From Lachnospiraceae bacterium (GTDB lineage: Bacteria; Bacillota; Clostridia; Lachnospirales; Lachnospiraceae), in the NCBI GenBank assembly GCA_014239155.1, contig JAAZZQ010000076.1, positions 1 to 64,000 of the forward strand: a stretch of 64,000 nucleotides of DNA, read 5' to 3'. The notes under the pieces were generated by a model. The model had not been told where the DNA came from, ran no database searches, and worked only from the letters and a program-made list of their open reading frames with translations. Shown here piece by piece: positions 35,867 through 46,230 of this stretch (its first letter is position 1; each line of letters opens with the position of its first letter). Position numbers and translations under genes: made by a program.

Positions 35867-38800
35867 TTAGCAGTTGCGAAAAGCATCTTGCGCGACCTCT
35901 ATTCCTTCTGGCATCTGAATAATAAGGGACTTTCCGCAAAAGGCAAACGCTTCTTTGCCAATCTTTTTTAGCGTAGAGGGAAGCTGTATATTCTGCAAGC
36001 TATGACAGCGATAAAATGCGCGCTCTGGAATTTCTTCCACGCCCTCTGGAATGTGTATTTCTGTGAGGGAAGTACAGTTTTCAAAGGCTCTTGCGCCAAT
36101 TTGTCTTAGAGCATTTGAAAATTCTACAAAGCGCAGCATTCCACATCCAGAGAATGCATGTGCCTCAATACAGGCTACGCTAGATGCCTGTCGCACTTCG
36201 CGCAGCCACTTACAGCCTGCAAAAGCCCGTTTTCCAATCTTTTTCACTGTTTTAGAAAAGGTGACTTCTGTCAATAAATTTGCGTCTTGAAATGTATCCT
36301 CTCCAATTTCTGTTATGCCGTTTGCGAGCTGCAAACAAGAAATATTTCCTGTGCATTCTATTAAAACATTTTCCTTGTTTGTCTTAAAACAATTAAGACT
36401 GTCAAGCACAGCCTGTTTTGCAAGAGGCGGTAACTCTTTTTCACGGTCGGCTAAACCAGTAAAAGCAACAACAGTTTTATCTGGCAGAATCATTTGTTGT
36501 AGATAAATACAGTTGCGAAAGGCATATTCTTCAACCCGCACCCGTTCTGACAAAAATTGAATGCTTTTTATTTCCAGACCATTTGCAAAAGCCCAGCCAC
36601 ACACTAGGCGAATTTCTGGCGGGATAATCACATCTCCAACACAGCAAGAGCCATCTAACAACATATCACGCACTGTCACCAAAGGAGATACTTTGCGCTG
36701 TTCTATAATCCAAGTTGTGCCGTGAAAGGCTCTTGCGCCAATGTATTCCACGCTCTCTGGAATGTCTACCTCACAAAGCTGCATTGCATCTCGAAACACT
36801 TCCGCTTCAATTCGCTTTATTCCTGCTGGAATGCATACCAGCGTCGCGCTGCCGCGATATTTGGTCAAAGTTTCTTCATTTTCCACGGAAAAACAGCTTA
36901 AAGCACTGTAATACAATAACTTTACAGGTTCTGGAATTTCGTCGGACAAAAGATCTGCGTAACCGTGAAATACCCAATTTTTTGCCTGATAGATTACTTC
37001 ATGAAGTGAAGTACAACCGGATAATGCATACTCTTTTAAAGAAATGAATCCAAGCGGTCCAGACAGACAAACTTTTGTTAGTCGGCTGCAATCTTCCAGC
37101 GCATGTGCGTCGAGGCAGATGTTATCTTGAAATGTTACAGACAGTAAACTTTCGCAATTTGCAAAGGCACAGCTACCCACATAGGATAAAGATGCAAAAT
37201 TATATTCTTTTAATTTGATACAATTACTAAAACAAAAGGATTGGATTTCCTCTGCGTTTTCACACAAACAAGTTTCCAAGTTGATACAACCTGTAAAAAG
37301 TCGTTTTTCAAGGCGTTTTATCAAAGGAAGATGTGCCCTAATCAGTGCAGCGCATCCAGCAAAAGCTGCTTCTCCAATCTGATAGGCAGCACATTGTATT
37401 TCCTTGAGCGCGCAACACTTTTCAAAGGCGTGTGCTTCAATTGTATGTAAGTGTTCTGGAAGATGTGGTTGCAAACTGCTGCATCCAAAAAATGCTCCCT
37501 CTCCAATCCACTGAAGACTTTCTGGAAAGAGAACGTTGTTCACAGCGCGATTTCCAGAAAACGCGTAGGGTGAGATTCCTTTGATTCCATCTGGAATTAC
37601 AAGATCACCAACACAGTCTGCGCCAGAAACAATCAAGTTTCCTACAACAAAAAGCCCATTTTCCAAATGCGCGGCCAACATTGTGTTTGCAAAAGCACAT
37701 TCCCCTGCCCACAGCGCAGGATTTACCACAGTATTTTGCAGCGCAACACATCCGTAGAGCGCTTCTTTTTCGATAGTTACTGTCTGTGCAAGCTGGATTT
37801 GTTGCAGGTTTCCACACTGATAAAAGGCGCGCTCGCCAATAAACTGCCATTCTGGAAAGTGGCATTTGTCCAAGGAATCTGCCACAAAAACTTCTTCTAA
37901 AGCACTGCATCCAGAAAAGACTTCTGGTTCTAAATGTGTGATTTTAGAAGGCAAAACAACTCTTTGTAGTGCCGTACAACCTTTAAATGCCGCAGCGCCA
38001 ATGGACTGCACTTGCTCAGAAAGATAGATTGCTGTAATTTTTGTGTTGCCATAAAAAGCACCGCCCGCGATCATTGTCACTGTATCTGGAATATATACTT
38101 CGCCTTCAAGATGTTGTCCATTCCAAAGAATTGTATTCTCTGTTTCTGTTATATGCTGCTTCCACTGTTCCAAAAAGCGACTGCCCTCAACGGCATGTCT
38201 TCCTACAGAGTTAAGCGTTTTTGGCAAAATAAGTCGCGTTAGTGCAGTACAGCCATATGCAAATTTATCTGGAATATGACAAACCCCTTCTTCAAGAATC
38301 AATGTCTTTAATCGTGTGCAGTCTCCAAAAATATCAATGCCATAGTGATGTCCTGTTTTATATCCGCCCGCAATCTGTACCTTTTGCAAGTTACTTTTTG
38401 CAAATGCCAGATTTTCTATAAATTCTGTTGCGGCAGGAATCCGAATTTCGCGCAGCCCACAGCGATAAAATGCCATTTTTTCAATGCGGGTAAGACTTTC
38501 TGGCAATGTTATTTTTTTCAGGCTTTGGCAACCATAAAAAGCGCGCTCTCCAATCTGTGTGAGTCCTTCTGGCAAGCAGACTTCTTGTAATGCTTTACAG
38601 TGCCGAAAAATTCGGTCTGGCAAGGTATGAATTTGATCTGGAATCTCAATGCGCAGCAGTTTTACACAGTCTGTAAACGCGCCTGTATCAATGCTGTGAA
38701 GTCCTTTTGGCAGTGTGATTGTCTGCAGCAACAGACACCCCCGAAACGCTTCTGCACCAATTTCGCGCAGGCTTTCTGGAAGAATCACCTTATCAATTGT

Positions 38801-39907
38801 CTCAATGCCTGCAAAGGCTTCCTCTGCAATTCTTGTGATTCCTTCTGGAATAATCACTCTGGATTCTGCACCCAAATATTGTAGCAGAATTGTTCCGCTA
38901 ATTCTAAAATTTCCCAGAACTTGCCGGTGAATTACACGCACAGACTCTGGAATTTCAGAAAGAGGAACAAGTACTGGTTGTGTTGTACCGGGCTTTATTC
39001 TGTCAATATCGGACAGTCCGCGGAACACGTACACAGAACCATCACTGGTCTGAACAGAGCGCAGCGCTGTGCAGTTGCGAAAGGCATCTTTTTCAATTAA
39101 GACAGTATCATTCTGTAAAATTACTTGCGTTAGACCAATACAGTTGCGGAAAGCACGGCTTTCTATTAGATGTAACGATTGCGGTAATTTTATATCTACA
39201 ATTCCGCGCAAATCATAAAAACTGCTTTTGGCAAGAATTTCAATTCCTTCTGGCACTTCTACATGTTTAATATTAATCCGAAACCGAATTAATGTTCGAT
39301 ATTCAAGCTCCATCATACGCAGAACAATATCTTGCACCACCAATTTCATAAGAGGTGGCAGAAAAAAAGTTTCTGATGCTGCCTCCACCACATTTGGCAA
39401 AAAATAGTGCTCCCCGTCTGCAAAAGCGATTTCTTTGACCCGTGCGCAGCCGGTAAAAATATCACAGATGCAATCTGTTTCTATTGCGCGAGAGATTACA
39501 AGCTTTTCAAGAGACATGCCATTTGCAAGCGCCGCCATTCCAAATCGTCTAACGCCCGGTACTTGTGCTTCTTGTAGACTGTCGCAATATAAAAAAGCAC
39601 ACTCTCCTAGCTCCTGTACAGAGAGTGGTAAGAGGATTCGTTTTAGTGCATGGCAGCGATGAAATGCATATCGCCCAATTGCGGTTACGCCTTCTGGAAT
39701 CACAACTTCTTCTAGTCTGCGACATCCCTTAAAAGCATCGGGCGAGATGTACTTTAATCCTTGTGGCAAAAGGACTTTCTTTAAAGATACACAGCCTTTT
39801 AAGGCACCCTCTCCAATGGTATGGATTCCTTCTGGAATTTCTATCATTTCATCTCGTCCTGTATAGCGTTTTAATATTCCATTTTCAATCTGATAATATT
39901 CTGTCAT
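35867..39907 (-). CDS. Giant cytoplasmic BspA-type leucine-rich repeat protein
   Basis: This 1346-residue protein is built almost entirely of TpLRR/LRR_5 repeats of about 23 residues, typified by LKKVLLPQGLKYISPDAFKG and LQNIQLPSTLKKIGKEAF. About 40 can be counted roughly, in blocks separated by short non-repeat linkers such as YLPNVVEA- or DREKELPPL-type stretches. There is no signal peptide, anchor or sorting motif, although most BspA-like proteins are exported. GAGGAAG precedes ATG 39907. It begins 7 bases after dus and ends 29 bases before the reductase gene, so it sits inside a housekeeping operon. Its binding partner is unknown. Confidence 0.88.
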   Translation of the reverse strand: MTEYYQIENGILKRYTGRDEMIEIPEGIHTIGEGALKGCVSLKKVLLPQGLKYISPDAFKGCRRLEEVVIPEGVTAIGRYAFHRCHALKRILLPLSVQELGECAFLYCDSLQEAQVPGVRRFGMAALANGMSLEKLVISRAIETDCICDIFTGCARVKEIAFADGEHYFLPNVVEAASETFFLPPLMKLVVQDIVLRMMELEYRTLIRFRINIKHVEVPEGIEILAKSSFYDLRGIVDIKLPQSLHLIESRAFRNCIGLTQVILQNDTVLIEKDAFRNCTALRSVQTSDGSVYVFRGLSDIDRIKPGTTQPVLVPLSEIPESVRVIHRQVLGNFRISGTILLQYLGAESRVIIPEGITRIAEEAFAGIETIDKVILPESLREIGAEAFRGCLLLQTITLPKGLHSIDTGAFTDCVKLLRIEIPDQIHTLPDRIFRHCKALQEVCLPEGLTQIGERAFYGCQSLKKITLPESLTRIEKMAFYRCGLREIRIPAATEFIENLAFAKSNLQKVQIAGGYKTGHHYGIDIFGDCTRLKTLILEEGVCHIPDKFAYGCTALTRLILPKTLNSVGRHAVEGSRFLEQWKQHITETENTILWNGQHLEGEVYIPDTVTMIAGGAFYGNTKITAIYLSEQVQSIGAAAFKGCTALQRVVLPSKITHLEPEVFSGCSALEEVFVADSLDKCHFPEWQFIGERAFYQCGNLQQIQLAQTVTIEKEALYGCVALQNTVVNPALWAGECAFANTMLAAHLENGLFVVGNLIVSGADCVGDLVIPDGIKGISPYAFSGNRAVNNVLFPESLQWIGEGAFFGCSSLQPHLPEHLHTIEAHAFEKCCALKEIQCAAYQIGEAAFAGCAALIRAHLPLIKRLEKRLFTGCINLETCLCENAEEIQSFCFSNCIKLKEYNFASLSYVGSCAFANCESLLSVTFQDNICLDAHALEDCSRLTKVCLSGPLGFISLKEYALSGCTSLHEVIYQAKNWVFHGYADLLSDEIPEPVKLLYYSALSCFSVENEETLTKYRGSATLVCIPAGIKRIEAEVFRDAMQLCEVDIPESVEYIGARAFHGTTWIIEQRKVSPLVTVRDMLLDGSCCVGDVIIPPEIRLVCGWAFANGLEIKSIQFLSERVRVEEYAFRNCIYLQQMILPDKTVVAFTGLADREKELPPLAKQAVLDSLNCFKTNKENVLIECTGNISCLQLANGITEIGEDTFQDANLLTEVTFSKTVKKIGKRAFAGCKWLREVRQASSVACIEAHAFSGCGMLRFVEFSNALRQIGARAFENCTSLTEIHIPEGVEEIPERAFYRCHSLQNIQLPSTLKKIGKEAFAFCGKSLIIQMPEGIEVAQDAFRNC

Positions 39908-39914
39908 TGCTTCC

Positions 39915-40886
39915 TCATTGTGGATGGTCTGCGAAGATAAGTGTAATTATTTTATGCAGCTCTTCCAGACTTCCACTTCTATATAAACTTTCCTTATACC
40001 GTTTTGTCCCTTTTCGCTTCTTCATCATATAAGAAGCAATTTTTTTCATATAACTTAATGTAAATGTTTCATCGTAGTATTGTTCAGTCAATTCTAGCTG
40101 CTCTAACAAAATCTGTAAGGGTGTTTTTTGACAAGGCGTTCCTGTCAGTTCACAAAAAATAAATGGATGTTCCAAGCCATATCGCGCTATCATAATACCA
40201 TCTGCGCCAGTGCTTGCAAGCATTTTTGCAGCGTCTTCCACAGAAAAAATACCACCGTTTGCAATCACTGGAATAGAGACAGCCGCTTTTGCCTGCTCGA
40301 TTTCTTTTTGGTGCGGTGCTCCGTCATACATCATGCTTCGCGTTCGCCCGTGAATTGTAATCATATCTGCGCCAGCGTCTTCACACACGCGGGCAAACTC
40401 CGCGGCAAACAGTTCATCTTCGCGGATTCCTACACGACATTTTATCGTGACAATTTTACCACTTTTCTTACACCCTCGAATAATTGCCGCGGCGCGTTTG
40501 GGGTCTTGCATCAGTGCACTTCCCTCGCCGCTTTTAAACACATTGGGCACAGGGCATCCCATATTAATATCAATAATATCGAAGTCTTCCAAGAGAGAGC
40601 TTTTTGCCATTTGCTCCATCACAGCCGGATTTCCGCCAAGAAGCTGCACGGCTTTTATCGGCTCATTTTTTGTTGTCATCAAAAGACGGTTTGTCGCTCT
40701 GTCTTGGTATTTTAGCGCATTGGCACTGCACATTTCTGTAAAACATAATCCTGCGCCAAGCTCATATGCCAACATTCGGAATGGATAACAAGTATATCCC
40801 GCCAGAGGTGCCATTAATACATTGGACGGCAAAAGTAGACCCCCTACGCGGAGTGGTCTGATATCACCAACCGGTATTGTGCTCAT
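39915..40886 (-). CDS. dusB: tRNA-dihydrouridine synthase (DusB-like)
   Basis: This FMN enzyme reduces uridine to dihydrouridine in tRNA D-loops. The start VLMAPLAGYTCYPFRMLA, then KAVQLLGG, INMGCPVPNVFKSGEGSAL (catalytic Cys), TIKCRVGI, ITIHGRTR and VIANGGI are all standard. Length (323 aa) is normal. ATG 40886 has GGAGG nine bases upstream; the frame extends to 40910 without a site. In Firmicutes this family is usually labelled dusB, and I follow that on motif grounds. It leads the leftward operon. Confidence 0.92.
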   Translation of the reverse strand: MSTIPVGDIRPLRVGGLLLPSNVLMAPLAGYTCYPFRMLAYELGAGLCFTEMCSANALKYQDRATNRLLMTTKNEPIKAVQLLGGNPAVMEQMAKSSLLEDFDIIDINMGCPVPNVFKSGEGSALMQDPKRAAAIIRGCKKSGKIVTIKCRVGIREDELFAAEFARVCEDAGADMITIHGRTRSMMYDGAPHQKEIEQAKAAVSIPVIANGGIFSVEDAAKMLASTGADGIMIARYGLEHPFIFCELTGTPCQKTPLQILLEQLELTEQYYDETFTLSYMKKIASYMMKKRKGTKRYKESLYRSGSLEELHKIITLIFADHPQ

Positions 40887-41052
40887 ATCGAAGTTCCTCC
40901 ATTGTACCACAACAATATCATGTTTTTAAGCAATTCTTTAGTTTCTTAATTTCTGTAAGTTTGTTGATTGTGTTTATTGTAGCAAAACCAACAATTATAG
41001 TCAACTGTTGGTATGTGCCAAACACTGAATGCGGAATTGTAACTATTTGTTT

Positions 41053-41352
41053 GTAATAGTTCAACCTATGGCTTTATGTTATATGCATCAAGCCATGCAT
41101 AACCATTTTGTGGTGGCTTGATGCATCTGCGCTACTATGTTTTCTTGCAGACTTTGCAGCATAGCGTAAAGTTTTAGTGCCTCATTCGGCTAGAAATTAG
41201 ATTTGCAAACTACCAGTTTGGCACCATTGCATCGTTGAGATTTCTAGACAATGCCACCGCATTGCCGTTAAAAAATCGCCTAGTAATGGCACGAACCATG
41301 CAGCCCACAAGTCTAACTTCTGACTGGATGGAGCACTAGGCTAAGTTGTAAC
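41053..41352 (+). repeat. Structured MITE-like repeat, copy 3 (larger, diverged)
   Basis: Ends are GTAATAGTTCAACCT (41053-41067) and AGGCTAAGTTGTAAC (41338-41352). The core hairpin GCATCAAGCCA / TGGCTTGATGC (41085-41124) corresponds to CATCAAGTCAT / ATGACTTGATG in copy 1, with both arms changed so that pairing is kept. About 160 extra bases follow the shared part. The repeat fills most of the dus-FIST intergenic space, in which no ORF is seen. Confidence 0.65.
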
Positions 41353-41510
41353 GATTTGCTTTCTCTAATTTGAAAAAAATGTAGGAAAAGAGAGCATTCT
41401 ATGTTATGATAATAATAATTTACGAATTAGAGATATATAATGACAAAATTTTGTTGACACTCAAGATAAAAAATATTTATACAGAGTGTTTGGCAACTTG
41501 GAGGGTTAAT

Positions 41511-42584
41511 ATGAAATTAACATTTGGCAGTAGCAAAAAAGGTGATATTGCGGAAGCCCTAAGAAATATTTCGTGTCCTGCAGCGCTGTTTTTTTCTGTT
41601 GCGGACGAGAGCTTGCTCGAGCGTACTGCAATAGAAGTGGAAAAGATTTTTCCTAGTATACCATCTATTGGGGGAGTCGGTCAGGCATATTTGGACAAAC
41701 AGTTTTTTGATGCGGGCGTCACTGTGATTGCAATGAAAGATGATATAAAGGTGGTAGCAGACGTTCTTGAACAGGCTTCTGTCATGCCTATGAAATATAT
41801 TCGACGTCTGGAAAATGCTGTAAAAGCAGTGGGTGGCGAGCGAGGAAAAACAGCGTGCTTTGATATTTGCTCAGCGGGTGCGGATGTGCGCGCTGTCACA
41901 ACACTGTCAAATTATCTGTGTCGCGCGGGATATGACCTTGCGGGCGGTACAAGCAATTCGTCAGTGGTTGCGTGCAATGGAAAGATTTATCAGGATGCAT
42001 GTGCTTTTTTCCTCTTTAAAAATCTACGAGGAAAAATCAAATCTTACAAGGAAAATATCTATGTCCATCCTCAGGAAAATGCAAAGCAGTTTATGGTGAC
42101 GGATGCAGATCCAAAAGCATATAAAATTCGCACTTTAGAGAATATTTCAGCAGAGAAAGTGTATACGTCTGAATTGGGAATTCGCAGAGATAAGATTACA
42201 ACACAGACGTTTAAAAATCCGTTTGGGCATGTCTGCAATTCCGATACATACATTGTTTCTATAAAGGGAGTGGAGCCAGACGGCAGTATCACAACATTTC
42301 GGCCAGCAAACAAAATGGATTTTTTAACCATATTAAATACAGGGGATTACAAGTCTGTTGTGCAGGATACCATTGCGCGGATTCGGCAGGATTTGGGGAA
42401 TGCATCGGCAGTGCTTTCTGTCAACTGCCTATTTCGCTATATTATGTTCAATGATGACCACTATTGGGACAACTATCTTGCGGATATGTGCCGCAGCTTT
42501 TCGCATGCTGGCATGGTGGGAGTTGGTGAGCACTACAATACACAATTTGTGAATCAGACAATGTGTTGTCTGGCATTTGAGTAG
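41511..42584 (+). CDS. FIST-domain sensor protein
   Basis: FIST_N and FIST_C domains cover the 357 residues ([41 protein letters not shown]; then the C-terminal [16 protein letters not shown] and [20 protein letters not shown]). FIST proteins are predicted small-ligand sensors often placed beside signalling outputs. No membrane segment is seen, so it acts in the cytoplasm. GGAGGG stands before ATG 41511. The next gene, a soluble chemotaxis-type transducer, starts within 13 bases of its stop, so the two form a sensor-output pair. Confidence 0.9.
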   Translation: MKLTFGSSKKGDIAEALRNISCPAALFFSVADESLLERTAIEVEKIFPSIPSIGGVGQAYLDKQFFDAGVTVIAMKDDIKVVADVLEQASVMPMKYIRRLENAVKAVGGERGKTACFDICSAGADVRAVTTLSNYLCRAGYDLAGGTSNSSVVACNGKIYQDACAFFLFKNLRGKIKSYKENIYVHPQENAKQFMVTDADPKAYKIRTLENISAEKVYTSELGIRRDKITTQTFKNPFGHVCNSDTYIVSIKGVEPDGSITTFRPANKMDFLTILNTGDYKSVVQDTIARIRQDLGNASAVLSVNCLFRYIMFNDDHYWDNYLADMCRSFSHAGMVGVGEHYNTQFVNQTMCCLAFE

Positions 42585-42597
42585 GAGGGAATGCACA

Positions 42598-43545
42598 TTG
42601 AGATTATTTAAAAGTAAAAAAGCGATAGGAATGGCAGCCAGTGTACAGGACGAATGGGCAGGATTTGACAAATATCCGTTGGATTACGCGCTAAAAAGTG
42701 CTTGTCAAGTAGTGGATGAATTGGCGAGTGATGTATTTCAGACAACACAGAAAATGCGCTATGCAAGAGAGCAGCTTGCAGGATTGCAAAAGGATATTAT
42801 AGGACTGCGCGATGACATTAATGACATGGATGATGGGTTTCAGGAAATCACAACTGCAGCGAATCGTTTTAATGATGTGGAGACAGAAGTTAATCAGTCC
42901 GTGGCAAATGCACAATGTCAGATGGAACGTCTGCGTCAGGATGCTAGTTCTGTGAAGGAAAACTTTCGGAATATGTCAGACACGTTTGGTCTGTTACAGC
43001 AAGCACTCGATAAGATTAGAAATAGCCTGATTGGCATTAGTGAGGTTGCTGACCAGACAGACCTTCTCGCCTTAAATGCAAGCATTGAAGCAGCGCGTGC
43101 TGGAGAGCAGGGAAAAGGATTTGCAGTAGTTGCGGAGGAAGTTGGAAAGTTGGCAAAGATGAGTCAGGATATGGTTGATGGTATCCATGCATGTGTTGCG
43201 GAAGTGGAGCAGAAGAGCAAGGAGCTAAATCAATATATACAGGCATCAGATGAGGCAGTGCTTGGCAGCATTCAGAGTATGGAGGAAACTGGGAGGTATT
43301 TTGATGAGATAAAGGAGCGCGCCTCCGGTACAGCGATGGTCCGCACAGCGATTGACCATGCTGTAGAACAGAACCGTGCATATGTGAGGACGGTTCAGGA
43401 TTCGCTTATGTCCACAGCAGGTATCTACAATGACATTATAGACAAAATGGACATTGATAACAGTAAAAAGGGGGTTTTGATGGAGGCATTTCAACATACA
43501 ATAGAACAGGCTATTGCTATGGTGGGAGAACTGCCGCAGACGTAA
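42598..43545 (+). CDS. Soluble methyl-accepting chemotaxis-type transducer
   Basis: The 315-residue protein lacks transmembrane segments and a periplasmic domain. Residues about 30-140 form a coiled-coil, and the CheA/CheW-interacting tip reads [19 protein letters not shown], then [15 protein letters not shown]. Another coiled coil follows. I chose TTG 42598 because AGGAGGG lies 8 bases upstream; the open frame extends to TTG 42577, which overlaps the FIST stop. The signal is presumably supplied by the FIST protein. No chemotaxis kinase gene lies in this window. Confidence 0.9.
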   Translation: MRLFKSKKAIGMAASVQDEWAGFDKYPLDYALKSACQVVDELASDVFQTTQKMRYAREQLAGLQKDIIGLRDDINDMDDGFQEITTAANRFNDVETEVNQSVANAQCQMERLRQDASSVKENFRNMSDTFGLLQQALDKIRNSLIGISEVADQTDLLALNASIEAARAGEQGKGFAVVAEEVGKLAKMSQDMVDGIHACVAEVEQKSKELNQYIQASDEAVLGSIQSMEETGRYFDEIKERASGTAMVRTAIDHAVEQNRAYVRTVQDSLMSTAGIYNDIIDKMDIDNSKKGVLMEAFQHTIEQAIAMVGELPQT

Positions 43546-43554
43546 GGGAGGAAG

Positions 43555-43677
43555 ATGCTGGATAAAAATAAGCTAGGTATGGTTTTTCAGAATTTTCAAA
43601 AAGTGTGTACGGAGTATAAGATTACAAAGATAATTGTTGATTTAGAAAAAATTATGTACCTGCAGAAAATCTGTTAA
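43555..43677 (+). CDS. Possible 40-residue ORF after the transducer gene
   Basis: ATG 43555 follows GGGAGGAAG directly and opens a frame (MLDKNKLGMVFQNFQKVC ... KIMYLQKIC) that ends at TAA 43677. It may be a small protein or the truncated start of a third gene of the FIST operon, cut off by the IS982 relic that follows. I recognise no family. Confidence 0.4.
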   Translation: MLDKNKLGMVFQNFQKVCTEYKITKIIVDLEKIMYLQKIC

Positions 43678-43779
43678 TTTGACTCGTTATGCTAGATAAA
43701 ATTAAATTAAAGAGACTTCAACAAAATATGCTATCCTATTTGTAAGGAATACAAAATTGAAAGAAGGCATTATTATGTT

Positions 43780-44654
43780 GAAGTTCCAAATAATACCACT
43801 GTTATAGCAACTTTTGAAGACTTTATTTTAATCGTTTATGTTATCATTGATGACTTGTATCATCAGTTTGCTCCACCAGAAGTCATAAACAGGCGGCATG
43901 TGTTAGATGCTAAACGGTCCGACTCTGAAATCATTACTATCAGCATTTGTGGCGAGCTTGTAGGCATTGATTTGGAAAATGCATAGTTTTCCTTTTAAGA
44001 TGAAACTACCACCATCTCTTCCCAAAATTTTGCAGCCAGAGCCGTTTTAACAGAACAAGATGTGCACTTCTGCAAACGACAGAACTACTGCGGCAAAAAA
44101 TTATTTCTGTTTTTAATGTGCTTTTTAGTCAATATTTTGTGATAGACAGTTTCCCTCTTGCTGTCTGCAAATTTGGAAGAGCGCGGTATTGTCGTTCATT
44201 TTGGGGATATGGTGCAGATTACGGAAAATGTCCTTCTAAAAAAGAAACTTATTTTGGCTATAAAGCGCATGCCCTGATTACTTTGGAAGGATATATTACT
44301 GCCTTTGAAGTAACGCTAGCTTTCACCGATGACAGGGAAGGTTTGCGTGATATTGTTGAAGCACAATCAAACTTTGTAATTCTTGCGATAAAGGTTATGT
44401 CTAAAAAAGATTTTCACAAGAGATTTCAGAAAAAGAAATCTGTCTTATGGCTTTGAAGCGATCTAACAGCAAAATGGACTGGTCGAAACTAGTACGCCAA
44501 TTCCTCAAAAAGTTAAAATTTAAGTCCAAAATATTATTTATCACTTTGGGATTAAACCTCGAAACCCAGAAAAATTAGTAAGCCCTATTAAGGTTCCTTA
44601 ATTCAGAGAGCCTTGAACAATCAAATTATCAAAAAGTTGTAAACTAGTGTATTT
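43780..44654 (+). pseudogene. IS982-family transposase pseudogene and element 3' end
   Basis: Stepping between frames gives TFEDFILIVYVIIDDLYHQF, then SDSEIITISICGELVGID, a TAG where Trp is expected, a degraded middle, then IDSFPLAVCKFGRARYCRSF and KKETYFGYKAHALITLEGYI. These match IS982 transposases, including the second catalytic Asp region. A stop at 44454 and a tail KKLKFKSKILFITLGLNLE close it. The last 151 bases recur at 204-354. I could not identify the 5' inverted repeat. The element is not functional. Confidence 0.85.
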
Positions 44655-45342
44655 GGTGATAGGATTTGGATGAAATTACTTTACAAGGTTCATAAAAAAG
44701 GATACAATGGGATATCATATTTGAGTAGGAAAAATTGTATGAGCTATAATAAGACATATAAATAATGGAAATATATGAGGTTTTTTATCAGGTGATTCTA
44801 ATGCATATTTTAATGTAAATAATGGCAGATATCAGTCTAAAAATATTTTTGAGGTATTGATCACAGGGACTTTGTCTTTGGTGGATTTTTTACGATTATA
44901 GGCAACAGTCTATGTTCCAAGTGAGTGATAATAGATATTATATTGTGATAGTGGGATAGGGAAGATTCGTTAGGAGGCAATTTTATGTTTTCTGATCTTG
45001 AAAGAGAATCTTAATAACCGTAAAAGTGATATCCGAATAAGAAAAGGAAAAGATCAAATATGGATGGAAAAATAGTAAATGTATACAACAACAGTTTGCT
45101 TAGGGGATTGAGAAAGATAAGTTCTACATTGATAATGGTGTTATGTCAAGGAAAAGTACAATTTAAAGATGAGTTTTTTCTCGGGATAACACCAAGGATT
45201 TATTGATCATTTATGCTATATAAAAAAGAGTTGATTATATGTTCTTTTGCATTAATTTTTTAAGGTGTAAAGTGCTAGCAATTAAAAAAAAACTGTGGTA
45301 CAATGTCTTTATAAGAATGGAAGGGTGATTGAAGGAATTGTT
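44655..45342. other. Non-coding stretch before the surface-polymer locus
   Basis: No gene longer than a few codons with a ribosome-binding site is found. One AGGAGG-preceded frame (ATG 44985) has only eight codons. The stretch is AT-rich and probably holds worn-out coding sequence and the promoter of the polymer locus, which I could not place with confidence. Confidence 0.4.
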
Positions 45343-46230
45343 ATGATACAGGTCAGGTATGCAATTGTGATTGTAACATATAATAGGGAGCAGTTATTAC
45401 GAGAATGTATTAATAGAGCAGTAGACCAGACTGTGCGGGCAGCAAGCATTATTGTTGTAAATAATGCATCAACAGATGGAACAAATGCATATCTTCAAGA
45501 ATTAAAGAAAGAAAGCGAAGTCTATGACATTGTAAATTTACAACAGAATATTGGCGGAGCAGGAGGTTTCGCGAAGGGGATTGAATGTGCCGTAAAGAAA
45601 AATATGGAATGTGTGTTATTGATAGATGATGATGCGATACTTGCCAATAACTATATGGAATTACTATTGTGTGCAAGACGGACTCAAACAACATATCAAG
45701 CATTTGCTGGATGTGTGAAAACAAATAATATAATTGATATATTTCATAGGAGAATGGTATCAAAGGTAGGAATACGATTCCGAAATTGCCCAGAACAAGA
45801 GTACCAGAAGTCATTTTTTTTGTGTGAAGTGGCTTCTTTTTGTGGAATGTTATTGGATAGTAGTCTTATTAAACAAATTGGTTTACCGCATTCAGAGTAT
45901 TTTATCTGGCATGACGATGCCGAGTACTCGCTGCGGGTAAGAAAGTATAGTAAATTTGTAGTTGTTACAAATGCTATATTAGATCATAAGACGAAGCAGA
46001 ATGTCACATTATATCCAAGACGGTATGATTGGAAGGATTATTATGCTGTTAGGAACCGGATATGGATGTTAAAAGAACATGGTACCATAGTGGATAGAAT
46101 TGTGAATTGGATGGACTTATTTGTAAATGTGATATTTCGGAATTGGTGGTTTGGATTGGTAAGACGGGATGGTTATGACTGGAAAAACGAGAGGGATATA
46201 GTCAAAAAGGCAATGAGAGATGCTCGCTAA
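45343..46230 (+). CDS. GT2 glycosyltransferase (rhamnosyl/galactofuranosyl type)
   Basis: A GT-A fold transferase of 295 residues: YAIVIVTYNREQLLRECI at the start, VVNNASTDGT, LQQNIGGAGGFAKGI, and LLIDDDAILANNYM with the metal-binding Asp cluster. The later YFIWHDDAEYSLRVRK is the acceptor-site motif seen in GlfT- and WbbL-like enzymes. It has no membrane anchor. I use ATG 45343 (GAAGGAA upstream). As the first gene of the polymer locus it may add a priming or linking sugar on a lipid carrier. Confidence 0.87.
   Translation: MIQVRYAIVIVTYNREQLLRECINRAVDQTVRAASIIVVNNASTDGTNAYLQELKKESEVYDIVNLQQNIGGAGGFAKGIECAVKKNMECVLLIDDDAILANNYMELLLCARRTQTTYQAFAGCVKTNNIIDIFHRRMVSKVGIRFRNCPEQEYQKSFFLCEVASFCGMLLDSSLIKQIGLPHSEYFIWHDDAEYSLRVRKYSKFVVVTNAILDHKTKQNVTLYPRRYDWKDYYAVRNRIWMLKEHGTIVDRIVNWMDLFVNVIFRNWWFGLVRRDGYDWKNERDIVKKAMRDAR

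Noticed and set aside
35867-39907. Many long open frames on the opposite strand of the giant LRR gene
   Set aside because: They are periodic shadows produced by the 69-base repeat of the LRR coding sequence and have no ribosome-binding sites.
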